A stretch of DNA of 64,000 bases from Cladorhizidae sp. MBARI D1340-BT2 (taxonomy: Eukaryota > Porifera > Demospongiae > Poecilosclerida > Cladorhizidae): contig JAQNBH010000015.1 in NCBI GenBank assembly GCA_028752905.1, forward strand, positions 15,794,169 to 15,858,168, in the 5' to 3' direction. Positions 10,801-21,464 of the stretch are shown here, in pieces. Each line of letters opens with the position of its first letter. Position 1 is the stretch's first letter. The notes beneath the pieces are model-generated. The model was not told the DNA's origin. It saw nothing but the letters and a program-made list of their open reading frames with translations, and did not search any database. A program made the position numbers and the translations under genes.

Positions 10801-13800
10801 TAAATATAAATTATGGTTCATAAACGCCTGCCCACATGTTTTCTTGATCAACAAAACCCAGACAGGGTTGGCGAAAAGGCTAATCATTGGCTGTGTGTTT
10901 CATTTATAAACAGCCTGCCTTGTTTAATTTCTGTCTATAATTTCAGTGACCTCAATAATCAACTTGAAATCTACTCTCATAACATTTTGGCTAGATGCTC
11001 TAGCCTTTATCAGGAATAATATCCATAATGCTTGTGTCCATAATACCTGAAATCAACAGTTAGTAGAATTTTGAACAAACAACTCTCCTTGTTACTAGTC
11101 AGATGCCGGCAAAATCAACCAACGTGATGGATTCATAACTTCAGGAAGGTGCAGCAGACTGCGGGCTGCTCTTTGCCTGATCTTTGCCATGGATCTCGCC
11201 ATTTAATTAAATATTTGTGGAAGCCATCGCTGAGTGACTCCCCTTAAGTTATGTTCTGGAAGAGGAAGATGATACCCCAATTCTGCAAAGAGAAAAGGAA
11301 CACTAAAGCCTGCCAACTGGTACTTAAATATAGTGACGTCTTCCTGGTTTAAATATTGCCGGCTCTTTTGACAACATTCTACAGTTTGCAGAATATTAAA
11401 TCCATGACGTGCTCTATATTGCCGTATAGGATTTTTGTTGTTGTTGTTAGGACACTTGCTTTAGTCACCTAGCAACCAGTCCCTTCTCTTCCACCCCAAG
11501 AGAAATTCATTCTGCAGAGTTCTTTGCTTTTGCTGAGAACTACCAGATCTACAATACCACTTGCAGTGGACGAGCTAAGTCATATGTCTCGCCATAACTT
11601 TTAAAGAGACTCATGGTCACCTCATCGGCTGTTCCTCGGTAGATGTTTCCCCTCAGTCATTCTGATGGCAGTATTCATACTTTAAGACACAATTAACAAC
11701 ACGTGAAGGCGCATGTGTATTTGTTTAAAAAAACTCTGTTGGGTTTCAATTTTAACTTACAAGCATGCACATTGCAATGCAATTACAGGTGGGCGTGGTC
11801 TAATCAAGCACACCCACTATTTCAATGGAGAGGGTAACTGGTGCGTGGTCTTATGGAGGACACGAAAGGCACGCTTCATTTTTGGAGAAAAATCAACACA
11901 AACAAACCAAACTTGCCCACATTCATCTTCAGTTTGTTGAAACAACAAAGTGTTAAGTGCCACTTATTGTACACTTTAATACATGTAACAAAGTGTTAAG
12001 TGGCACTCATTGTACACTTTAATACATGTAACAAAGTGTTAAGTGCCACTCATCGTAACACTTTAATACATGAAGTGTAACAAAGTGTTAAGTGCTACTC
12101 ATTGTACACACTTCAATATATTAAGTATAACAACTTTAGCACCTTGGTTCAATAGCATCTCTCACATGATGTGTAGTCAGAAATGCAGTGGACAATCACC
12201 TGGTCTGGCTATGGCTGGAGTCAGGACTAGGTTTAGGTGGGGAAACAGCCGGTGAACTAACCACAGACGATCTTGGGATCGTCTACGGCACTACCAGACT
12301 GAGATAAATGGGTACATATGGCTAGATCTACTCGCTTCAGAAAGAAAAAGAAAAAGAAGAAAAAAACGGGGAAAAAAGAAAGAAAAAAACACAGGACCAT
12401 CCCGGCACTAATTTAGGTTCATGCGTGAGGTCATGCACATCTTATGGCTGGGATGGCTGGGATTGCTTGAACATAAAAGATTCCCACGGGAGGAATAAAC
12501 TCAAGGGGAACAAGGTGAGGTCTCCACACCACAGGGGGCAGTGTTGCTCAAGGGGGCTAATTAATTGGGGGGTCACTGGATATTGTACTGTATATATTTT
12601 CTTGAATCACTAACCACAACGTAGTCAATTCACCACGCGAGAGATGTTCCCCCCCCCCCCCATAAAGTTGCATAAGATCATGTGGCAATTCACACATTTT
12701 CCCTGTCTTTGCTCCCCAAAACAATATTCCCAGATAATCCCCCGTCACTGTACGTACCTCTTTTCTGCTCCTTCCCACTTTGACGAGGAAGTAAGTGATA
12801 CCAAAGTCCTGGAGGGCCTGCCAGTTGCGTATGTACTGGAGCTTGGAGTCCAGCACGTTGAGGTTGAGCATGGATGTGTGGGCTTCCAGGATGTGACGGG
12901 CAATCTAGCGGAGGGACGGGGAGGGAACAGGAAGAGGCAGATTATATGTAGGCCGAGGAGGGAGTACCAGGAGATCAAAAATGACATTATAAAACTAGGA
13001 AATTACTTACCTCTTTAGCCTTCTTCTTCTTGAGAAGGCGTGGCCCTACTAGATCTTCAGGTCGAAGTTCATCCTAATTAAAAAGGGAAAAGTTAGCATA
13101 AAATTGTACCGTTGAACATGCAGCATCACTGTGTTATAACCACACAGCATCACTGTGTTATAACCACAAAGCATCACTGTGTTATAACCACACAGCATCC
13201 AGCATCACTGTGTTATACCCACACAGCATTACTGTGTTATAACCACACAGCATCACTGTGTTTTGCCAAACAGCATCAATGGGTGCCACTCTGCAGTCCT
13301 TGGCTGTCCATACACACATACATACATACATGCACGTACCTTATTAGAGGCAGCTGCTGAAGAGGCCCCACTGTCTGCCTTATTCTGCATGGCAATGAAG
13401 CCTTTGATGCTGGCCAGCTCCTGCTCATAGCCTGACTTAGCCAGCGGGCGCCCCTTCATGATCATACGACAGCCAGCTGCCCACGAAGCATACTCCTCAC
13501 TCTGCACCCGCCCAGCGGAGGAGGAGGACGAGGAGGGAGGGAGGGGGAATGGAATGAAGTGGGAGGAGGAGAAAAGGAGTGAATGGAAAGAAGGGGAAGA
13601 GAAAAGAGACGAGGAAAAGTATGAGAGGAAGATGAGAGGAAAGATGTAGCCCGAGAGAGAGAGGGAGCAGAAGGAGGAGGCAAACAAGAGAGACATTTGA
13701 ACTCTAGATGACCTTCCACTCTTCATGAATGCAAGAATCAACCACACATGTCACCCAAAGCACCCTCACATTGCACAAGCACACACCACGTCACAGAGCA

Positions 13801-16800
13801 ACCTCACATTCCACAGGCACACACACTACGTCACAGAGCACCCTCACATTCCACAAGCACACACCATGTCACAGAGCACCCTCACATTCCACAAGCACAC
13901 CACATCACAGAGCAACCTCACATTCTACAGGCACACACTACGCCACAGAGCACATCTAGCAGAAGCATGGAGAGTGCCAGATGTCACCCAGCAAACAAGG
14001 AGTCATTATTCATGATGAGGGCTAGAACATCTAGCAGAAACATGGAGAGTGCCAGCAAACAAAGAGTCATTATTATGATGAGGGCTAGAACATCTAGCAG
14101 AAACATGGAGAGTGCCAGCAAACAAAGAGTCATTATTATGATGAGGGCTAGAACATCTAGCAGAAACATGGAGAGTGCCAGCAAACAAAGAGTCATTATT
14201 ATGATGAGGGCTAGAACATCTAGCAGAAACATGGAGAATGCCAGCAAACAAAGAGTCATTATTATGATGAGGGCTAGAACATCTAGCAGAAACATGGAGA
14301 GTGCCAGCAAACAAAGAGTCATTATTATGATGAGGGCTAGAACATCTAGCAGAAACATGGAGAGTGCCAGCAAACAAAGAGTCATTATTATGATGAGGGC
14401 TAGAACATCTAGCAGAAACATGGAGAGTGCCAGCAAACAAAGAGTCATTATTATGATGAGGGCTAGAACATCTAGTGCTCAGAAACATGGAGAGTGCCAG
14501 CAAACAAAGAGTCATTATTATGACGAGGGCTAGAACATCTAGCAGAAACATGGAGAGTGCCAGCAAACAAAGAGTCATTATTATGATGAGGGCTAGAACA
14601 TCTAGCAGAAACATGGAGAGTGCCAGCAAACAAAGAGTCATTATTATGATGAGGGCTAGAACATCTAGCAGAAACATGGAGAGTGCCAGCAAACAAAGAG
14701 TCATTATTATGATGAGGGATAGAACATCTAGCAGAAACATGGAGAGTGCCAGCAAACAAGGAGTCATTATTATGATGAGGGCTAGAACATCTAGCAGAAA
14801 CATGGAGAGTGCCAGCAAACAAAGAGTCATTATTATGATGAGGGCTAGAACATCTAGCAGAAACATGGAGAGTGCCACCCTCACATTCTACAGGCACAGG
14901 CTAAGGGAGTGCTATTACAGTAGGCGCCCAAAATGTTCCAGTTGCATTCCGTTAATATTCCATTGGCATTTCTGAGCAGCGTCATTCCAACGTCATTCCA
15001 ATGTCATGAAAGAACTGAGCCAAGAAACGGGGAAAAAACTCCATTCCAATGTTGAAGACAAAATTCGCAGTTTAATTTCTTCACTCTCGCTTGCGCAGTT
15101 GTTAATCAGCCTCGTAAGTTCAGTCAGCTTCACACTCCAGCTTCTTCCAGTTTCCCTGTTGGCTCGGCAGCTTCTTGCTTCCTGTATTTTCCCCAACAGT
15201 CGCTCCTCAGCGGTAGGCCGTCAATATTAACACCATCCAGCAAAGAAATAGAGGAGCAGGTAAAGTGACGAAACAGTTTACCAGCTCCAGACCAAAAGCT
15301 ACATAGGGCTCCAACATTTCACTGTGCACCATTCTGCGGTGCAGGATTGCTCTAGGCTAGACCTTCCGAGGCAGTGCATACTGTCAGCTCATCAGACACG
15401 CGGAACAAGGTAAGCTGTCTGCCATTTCTAAAGCTTGCTAAGCTTAATTCAGCTAATTTAAACCGACAGCCTGTTACAGTTTACAAGCTGGCTTAGCTTG
15501 GATGAAGATTGAATGATTAGCTTATTCTAAGCTTGAAGGGTAAGCTTAAGGAAGGGCATAGCTTTTCCTGGGCTGCAGCTTGAAGGACTAGCTTAACACT
15601 TTAAAAGTCTTAGGTAGGCTTAGCTTACTCCTTAGACAGCTTAGCTTTAGTCAGTGAAATATTTCATTTCCTAATCTTAAAGGTAAGGTAATATTACTAT
15701 GATATCTCTCCCTTTCCAGATTGGAGAATGATGCAGTCCAACTTGAGATCCATAGATAGTGCTTAATTCCCAAGGATTATTGAAACCACAAGGAGCAGTA
15801 GCTGACTATTGAACGTTATTTTTGTACTTATTCACATCTACAAGATGGTTATAATAATTGAGTATGCGTAGCAAAAATAAATACTCATTAGCGAATGGCA
15901 AGGCAATTACTTAACACCAGGACAATTAACACCTTATCGTGTATTCACATCTTCATTAGGCGTTAAAATGTAATTACACGGTCAAGTGCGCGGGTGGAAA
16001 ATGATTTTTAACGAAATTCATTTTCCACCCGCACGCTTGACCACATACTTACATTTTAACGCCTAATGAAAACAGTCATTGAATAGAGATGGTTATAATA
16101 ATTGAGTATGCGTAACAAAAATAAATACTCATTAGTGAATGGCAAGGCAATTACTTAACACCAGGACAATTAACACCTTATCGTGTATTCACATCTACAA
16201 GATGGTTATAATAATTGAGTATGCGTAACAAAAATAAATACTCATTAGCGAATGGCAAGGCAATTACTTAACACCAGGACAATTAACACCTTATCGTGTA
16301 AGGCTTGTGTTATAGCTGGTTGTCACAACAAAGACCTGCCCAACTGCCAACAGCAAAGACCAGCTGGCAACTAGGCAATTTCCTGGCATATGACACATTT
16401 TTGGTGTGTGTGTGTGTGTGCATGCACGCGCATGTGTGTGTGTGTGTGTGTGTGTGTGTTGTGTGTGTGTTTGGACACCATTTTTCTGACATTTTAGCAC
16501 ATTTCTGTGTGAAGCATAGATGAACTTGCCTTGTAGTTAAGAAGACATCTTCATATGGTAAAAGATGGCTGCCATAGTTACCTACCTAACATAAATATAA
16601 CTTTCCACATCACTGCTTATTATTTTTTCAAGCGCTTGTATGCCATAAATGCTTGTATGCCATAAATGCTTGTATGCCATAAATGCTTGTATGCCATAAA
16701 TGCTTGTATGCCATAAATGCTTGTATGCCATAAATGCTTGCATGCCATAAATGCTTGCATGCCATAAATGCTTGCATGCCATAAATGCTTGCATGCCATA

Positions 16801-19800
16801 AATGCTTGCATGCCATAAATGCTTGCATGCCATAAATGCTTGCATGCCATAAATGCTTGCATGCCATAAATGCTTGCATGCCATAAATGCTTGTATGCCA
16901 TAAATGCTTGTATGCCATAAATGCATAAATGCTTGTATGCTTGTATGCCATAAATGCTTGTATGCCATAAATGCTTGTATGCCATAAATGCTTGTATGCC
17001 ATAAATGCTTGTATGCCATAAATGCTTGCATGCCATAAATGCTTGCATGCCATAAATGCTTGTATGCCATAAATGCTTGCATGCCATAAATGCTTGCATG
17101 CCATAAATGCTTGCATGCCATAAATGCTTGCATGCCATAAATGCTTGCCATAAATGCTTGCATGCCATAAATGCTTGCATGCCATAAATGCTTGCATGCC
17201 ATAAATGCTTGCATGCCATAAATGCTTGCAGGCCATAAATGCTTGCATGCCATAAATGCTTGCATGCCATAAATGCTTGCATGCCATAAATGCTTGCATG
17301 CCATAAATGCTTGCATGCCATAAATGCTTGCATGCCATAAATGCTTGCATGCCATAAATGCTTGCATGCCATAAATGCTTGCATGCCATAAATGCTTGCA
17401 TGCCATAAATGCTTGCATGCCATAAATGCTTGCATGCCATAAATGCTTGCATGCCATAAATGCTTGCATGCCATAAATGCTTGCATGCCATAAATGCTTG
17501 CATGCCATAAATGCTTGCATGCCATAAATGCTTGCATGCCATAAATGCTTGCATGCCATAAATGCTTGCATGCCATAAATGCTTGCATGCCATAAATGCT
17601 TGCATGCCATAAATGCTTGCATGCCATAAATGCTTGCATGCCATAAATGCTTGCATGCCATAAATGCTTGCATGCCATAAATGCTTGCATGCCATAAATG
17701 CTTGCATGCCATAAATGCTTGCATGCCATAAATGCTTGCATGCCATAAATGCTTGCATGCCATAAATGCTTGCATGCCATAAATGCTTGCATGCCATAAA
17801 TGCTTGTATGCTTGCTGGGTTGACTCCAAACACTTCTCCAATTCAGGCTCAAATTCAATAGGGTCCGTCAAAAGGTAGGAGGTGGTAGGATACCAGCGAA
17901 TGAAGGGGAGAAGTGGACTAGTACGTGTATATAAGTAGATGGGAGCCATCTTATCCTAACGTTGCAGTGCTTAGAATACTATGTAGAAGCATTTGCAAGG
18001 TAAGTCTGGGCTCCTGTTGCATGTACAATAGAGACATCCACCATGCAATAAAGTAATGCTAACCAACTGCAGACATTTTGCACTCGTGACGTCACTTTTC
18101 CACTCTTACAGTATACCTGTCACCAAACAGATGGCCCATCCTCCACCACTGAGAGGCACCACCACCAACACCGAGTTCTCCATTGGCCAAAACATCAATG
18201 TGTAATCTACACAATGCACTAGCTCTCTTATATTTTTGCTTGGTCTATAGATGGTTGAGGTGAAGCCTAGGCTGGTTACATATAAACGCTTAGCTAGAGG
18301 TTTCTATCGGTTACGTTTTTCTAAGGCAAGGTCTGCTAAGCTACTCTGAAGTCTGAAACTTCCTAAGGCAAGGTCGAAGTCTGAGGCAAGGTCTGCTAAG
18401 CTACTCTGAAGTCTGAAACTTCCTAAGGCAAGGTCTTCTAAGCTGCTAGAAGTTCTGTGAGGGCTTCAAAAAGGCATTATTTACAAGTCTCACTCTACAC
18501 CAGCTCAGCCTTTAGCAAACTTTTCAAAACTCTATATTTTGTATACAGCAAGCCTCGTCTAATGCAGCTCATCTACACAAAGTAGTAATGAAGGCAAAGA
18601 CTACTAAGTGGAGAGCTAGACCTGAAGGACAGACACTAGTGGGTACGGACCCATACAAGCCTAATAGTCAACGCTTACTTCTGCCAGCAATGGACTTATT
18701 GCTGGCCAAAATGGAAGAACACAAGAACCAGTGAAACAAAAATAACACGAACACTTGCTCGATTTAGCTTCCTCACCTTTTGCGCATGAACACCGTTCGT
18801 AACAAAGGTGCGCCAAGATTTAAAAAAATTGGAACGGAAGTTTTACGGCATTTGTTCGCAGAATTTTTTTATCCGATGATTCGGCGTTTCTGTTTTCCTC
18901 GAAGTCGTAGCATTGCCGTTGGAACGGGTATGGAACTGGAACATTTTTTGGTGCACTTACTGCACAACAGCCAATGCTACAACGTGTGGCAGCCAATGCT
19001 ACAACTTGTGGCAGCCAATGCTACAACAGGTGGCAGCCAATGCTACAACAGGTAGCAGCCAATGCTACAACATGTGGCAGCCAATGCTACAACAGGTAGC
19101 AGCCAATGCTACAACAGGTGGCAGCCAATGCTACAACAGGTGGCAGCCAATGCTACAACATGTGGCAGCCAATGCAACAACGTGTGGCAGCCAATGGTGC
19201 AACGTGTGGCAGTGTAAGACACTCAAAAGGCAAACAATAGGCACACCACTTCCTCTGGTCATGCATGTCTGCACATTAAACAAGTCGTGGAGTTTCTTTG
19301 TGAATGTTCCTCCCTCTCTGCTCCCTTCGCACATCACCCTTCCATCCATCCTTTCCCCCCTCCCTACCTTCCTTTAAAACATCCTCCTCCTCCTCCCCTC
19401 ACCCCAACCTGGGAGTTCAAACATAGCCCACCTCTCTCTCTATACCAAAGCCTTCCCAATATTCAATCCAGCCAGATCTGTCAAGTCTCACACATTGGGT
19501 GCGAGACACATATACATTCCAATGTCCCATCTCGCTTTCATGCCACACCCATCATACACCCCAATTGTCTCCACATACACGCATGCATAAATGGAAGCAC
19601 CCATTGTGCTGTCTTCAGCTATCTGGATTAGGCTGAGTATACATGCAGCAAGTAGTGCACCTGCAGTGTAGTTACAACTGCAAGCAAAGCCAACAAGAAG
19701 ATGACAAAGTGGCAAGGGTGATCCATTTCAAACTTGATGTGATGACTTGGAGGCCGAGAGAAAGCGAAGATCAAGAACAACATTAGCTCAAGTACATGTA

Positions 19801-21204
19801 GCGGCAGCAGTTGGACGGTGGAACAACCAGCAAGTCCTCACCCAAAGCCGACTTCATTGCTTTATCTTGACAGCTTCATCGCTGTGAATGCAAGTAACAG
19901 GAATGTGCATCGCTTAGAACCAATGCTCACATTTGATGAATCCAACTTGAGAGCTCTGCTAGTGCCGAAGACACTTAACACCCCGAGTCACTTAACACCC
20001 CGAGTGCGAGCCCCCTCCATTGCTAAAGATACCCGTTAATGTTAAAGATATTCGACCACCAGTACAATTATGTTTGACCCCCTTATATTTGACCCCCCAA
20101 TATTAAAGGTATTTGCACCACCAATATTCAACTCCCAATGCTAAACCCCAACGCTAAAAATATTCAACCCCGATGCTAAAGATATTCGACTATTCAATGC
20201 TTAAGATATTCAACCCCCAGCATTCAAGATATTCAACCCCAGCGATAAAAATATTCAACCCCTCAATGCTAAAGATATTCGACCACCAATGCTTAAGATA
20301 TTCAACCCCCAATGCTAAAGATCAACCCCTTATTGCTTATGATATTCAACCACCAATGCAAAAGATATTCAACCCCCAATGCTAAAGATATTCAACCCCC
20401 AATGCTAAAGATCAACCCCTTATTGCTCAAGATATTCAACCACCAATGCAAAATATATTGAACCCTCAATGCTAAAGATATTGAACACGCAAATGCCAAA
20501 GATATTGAACCCCCAATGCTAAAAATATTTAAATCTAAAGATATTGAACCCCACAATGCTAACCCCTAATGCTAAAGATATTGAACCCCCAATGCTAAAA
20601 AGATTTAAATCTAAAGATATTGAACCCCACAATGCTAACCCCTAATGCTAAAGATATTGAACCCCCAATACTAAAGATATTCAACCCTCAATGCCAAAGA
20701 TATTGAACCCCACATGCTAAATATATTGAACCCCAATGCTAAAGATATTCAACCCCACAAGCTGAACCCCCAATGCTAAAGATATTGAACCCCACAATGC
20801 TAAATATATTGAACCCCCAATGCTAAAGATATTCAACCCCCAACTCCAGGCGTCTCCATCTTTCCCACCCCCATTGAACCCACCCACGCCTAAAGAAAAA
20901 GAATAATAAAAAATGAAGAAACCCCACCTACCCATCCCCAAAATACACGCACTCACTCCCACTTCTCCTTCAACCTAAGCAACGCACACACAGAGAGGAC
21001 ATCACACTTGTTAACATACATTTTCAAACACTAGTCTGATTTCTCCCGTCTCGTCAGAGCTGGGGAGGATAATGTTCAGAGCAAACTTCTTCTTCCCGAC
21101 ATCCACATCCGGCAAAGACTCGGCTCCTGTCAGCACAAACTTCTGAATACAGGGATCCATTGCCTTAAACTCCATCTCATTCTTGTAGTAGGTCAAGTTG
21201 TTTC
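7552..21204 (-). CDS. FERMT: Kindlin (fermitin family) gene, C-terminal half, five exons
   Basis: Kindlins bind integrin beta tails through their F3 subdomain and activate integrins together with talin at cell-matrix adhesions; they are characteristic of animals. Five minus-strand exons (21204-21020, 13501-13340, 13073-13011, 12904-12758, 7887-7552) join in phase to about 296 residues with GT donors and AG acceptors throughout. Together they cover most of the PH domain, the linker and the F3 subdomain to the stop. The visible introns are 7518, 266, 106 and 4870 bp; the two long ones are packed with minisatellites and small mobile elements. The first half of the protein (F0, F1, F2 and the first PH strands) should lie above 21204 but is not recognisable in this window. 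Confidence 0.9.
8343..8535. mobile_element. Small non-autonomous hAT-like element (MITE)
   Basis: Ends CAGGGTTTCATTTA and TAAATGGAACCCTG form terminal inverted repeats, and the same 5 bases, GTATG, flank it at 8338-8342 and 8536-8540. The 193-bp body has no coding capacity and holds G and C runs near the right end. The ends resemble those at 4244 and of the full hAT element at 23796, which could supply the transposase. Confidence 0.85.
8536..9367. other. Intron sequence with low-complexity tracts
   Basis: Part of the large kindlin intron. Holds a G run at about 8571-8602, TA/CA repeats at about 8665-8718, a C run near 9140, and otherwise nothing recognisable. Confidence 0.5.
9368..9700. repeat. 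Minisatellite, 57/58-bp unit, 6 copies
   Basis: Near-identical copies of a unit containing CAACGCTACAATGGTCCTCC and ending in CTTGGTCTATTTAAGCT or CTTGGTCTATTTAGCCC; the two endings are mixed. Confidence 0.93.
9701..10030. other. Intron sequence, nothing recognised
   Basis: No open frame or repeat of note inside the kindlin intron. Confidence 0.4.
10031..10118. mobile_element. Hairpin MITE, copy 1
   Basis: Arms TAGACCACAACCAG...CCCTTTACCAT and their near-exact reverse complement (33 bp each) enclose a 22-bp loop. The same arms occur at 36681-36816, and a half copy lies near 56630-56725, so this is a dispersed family. Confidence 0.8.
10119..11940. other. Kindlin intron, no gene recognised
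   Basis: 1.8 kb without a convincing coding stretch or array. Open frames at 10428-10670 and 10813-11019 are short and match nothing I know. Confidence 0.4.
11941..12125. repeat. Minisatellite, about 44 bp, 4 copies
   Basis: Units built on CAAAGTGTTAAGTGCCACTC then ATTGTACACTTTAATACATG, with small changes. Confidence 0.88.
12126..12757. other. Kindlin intron with purine tract and C run
   Basis: An A/G-only tract lies at about 12341-12390 and a C run at 12649-12660. Nothing else recognised before the exon at 12758. Confidence 0.4.
12758..12904 (-). CDS. FERMT: Kindlin exon: start of F3 (PTB-like) subdomain
   Basis: 49 codons beginning IARHILEAHTSM and containing WQALQDFGITYF, the counterpart of WQSLPEFGITHF in vertebrate kindlins. 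Acceptor TCCGCTAG, donor GTACGT, phase 0. The downstream intron of 4870 bp contains two minisatellites and two small inverted-repeat elements. Confidence 0.9.
13011..13073 (-). CDS. FERMT: Kindlin exon: linker to F3
   Basis: A 21-codon exon too short to stand out as an open frame. It reads DELRPEDLVGPRLL then a lysine run, matching the family pattern ECLVSPRYLKKYKNK just before F3. Acceptor TAATTAG, donor GTAAGT, phase 0 at both ends. Confidence 0.85.
13117..13275. repeat. Minisatellite, 24-bp unit, about 6-7 copies
   Basis: CAGCATCACTGTGTTATAAC plus CACA, in the 266-bp kindlin intron; the array makes up most of that intron. Confidence 0.88.
13340..13501 (-). CDS. FERMT: Kindlin exon: PH domain C-terminal helix
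   Basis: 54 codons starting SEEYASWAAGCRM and ending SNK, phase 0 at both ends. It matches the last helix of the kindlin PH domain (family pattern KQYAHWMAACRL) and the linker that follows. Acceptor GGGTGCAG, donor GTACGT. Joins directly to the VFEN end of the upstream exon, the correct order for kindlin. Confidence 0.9.
13740..13955. repeat. Minisatellite, about 37 bp, 6 copies
   Basis: Units of the type CACATTCCACAAGCACACAC then CATGTCACAGAGCACCCT. A further piece of this unit (CCCTCACATTCTACAGGCAC) reappears at 14878, after the 63-bp array, so the 63-bp array expanded inside this one. Confidence 0.88.
13952..14878. repeat. Minisatellite, 63-bp unit, about 15 copies
   Basis: Very uniform units containing ACATCTAGCAGAAACATGGA and CATTATTATGATGAGGGCTA. 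Because 63 is a multiple of 3, several frames stay open on both strands; these long open frames are repeat artefacts, not genes. Confidence 0.95.
14900..15828. other. Kindlin intron, no gene recognised
   Basis: No coding signal. The stretch 15420-15680 is rich in AGCTTA/AAGCTT words but has no clean period. Confidence 0.4.
15829..16300. repeat. 112-bp direct repeat, 3 copies, interrupted by a hairpin
   Basis: Copies begin GATGGTTATAATAATTGAGT at about 15845, 16089 and 16201 and run to CACCTTATCGTGTA. Copies 2 and 3 are adjacent; copies 1 and 2 are separated by the hairpin at 15952-16070. Confidence 0.88.
15952..16070. mobile_element. Hairpin MITE-like inverted repeat
   Basis: Two 53-bp arms (15952-16004 and 16018-16070), complementary at nearly all positions, around a 13-base loop; the arms start TTCATTAGGCGTTAAAATGT. 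It sits inside the 112-bp repeat. No clear target duplication seen. Confidence 0.75.
16398..16475. repeat. (GT)n microsatellite
   Basis: GT dinucleotide run interrupted by CATGCACGCGCAT at its centre. Confidence 0.9.
16630..17812. repeat. 17-bp minisatellite, about 69 copies
   Basis: Unit AAATGCTTGCATGCCAT, highly uniform, with a GTATG variant concentrated at the low-coordinate end and a GCATG variant elsewhere. Since 17 is not a multiple of 3, all three minus-strand frames cycle through the same 17-residue peptide and stay open for over 400 codons; these are artefacts. The array lies in the 7.5-kb kindlin intron. Confidence 0.96.
17813..18300. other. Kindlin intron, nothing recognised
   Basis: A minus-strand open stretch of about 50 codons (17949 down to 17813) feeds into the 17-bp array; it matches no family I know. 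Confidence 0.35.
18301..18445. repeat. Short duplication, about 60 bp, 2+ copies
   Basis: GGCAAGGTCTGCTAAGCTAC followed by TCTGAAGTCTGAAACTTCCT occurs twice, with a third partial copy. Confidence 0.8.
18446..18965. other. Kindlin intron, nothing recognised
   Basis: No coding signal or repeat seen. Confidence 0.35.
18966..19215. repeat. Minisatellite, 22-bp unit, about 11 copies
   Basis: Units CAGCCAATGCTACAACAGGT plus GG, with variation at the AGG/TGT positions. Confidence 0.92.
19216..20039. other. Kindlin intron, nothing recognised
   Basis: C/T-rich at about 19300-19450. No gene seen. Confidence 0.35.
20040..20850. repeat. Degenerate minisatellite, about 22-24 bp, about 30 copies
   Basis: Imperfect units of the form CCCAATGCTAAAGATATTCA plus ACC, with many substitutions and length changes; a larger duplicated block is visible around 20535-20640. 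Confidence 0.88.
21020..21204 (-). CDS. FERMT: Kindlin exon: PH domain, middle part
   Basis: Encodes 61 full codons after a split codon (phase: two bases belong to a codon begun upstream). The reading LTYYKNEMEF..., PDVDVGKKKFALNI, EIRLVFEN follows the kindlin PH domain strands (family pattern: ISCYK, PDVNISGQKFNI, EIWLRCDN). Acceptor CCTCACAG precedes GAAAC; donor GTATGT follows the AAT codon. The acceptor sequence is repeated twice more just upstream, see the repeat at 21188-21335. Confidence 0.88.
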
Positions 21205-21335
21205 CTGTGAGGGTAGTAAATAAAACAGGAAGTAATGCAGTAAGTTATTTCCTGTGAGGGTAATAAATGAAACAGGAAGTGATGCAGTGAGTTATTTCCT
21301 GTGAGGGTAATAAATGAAACGGAAAAAGAAGTGGC
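21188..21335. repeat. 53-bp tandem repeat carrying the kindlin splice acceptor
   Basis: AGTTGTTTCCTGTGAGGGTA at the exon edge is repeated as AGTTATTTCCTGTGAGGGTA twice more. On the minus strand each copy contains CCTCACAG followed by GAAA, so the acceptor of the kindlin PH exon exists in three near-copies. Confidence 0.8.
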
Positions 21336-21464
21336 ACTGGATTACTACCCTACTATTGGTAATGTAAATAATATGTACAATGCATCTTTGCAATATGCTC
21401 TTCAGGACATTGTCTAGTCAGTCACATATGTCATACAAGGCTTCTGATGATGATTTCCTTCTTC

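Noticed and set aside
13748..14897. Long open frames (up to 292 codons) with hydrophobic or basic repeats
   Set aside because: Artefacts of the 63-bp array.
16582..17949. Three overlapping minus-strand open frames of 400-455 codons
   Set aside because: They are the three readings of the 17-bp satellite and give the same cyclic peptide; no gene.
17813..17949. Possible exon reading FIRWYPTTSYLL... on the minus strand
   Set aside because: It leads into the 17-bp array, matches no kindlin region or family I know, and has no convincing splice sites.
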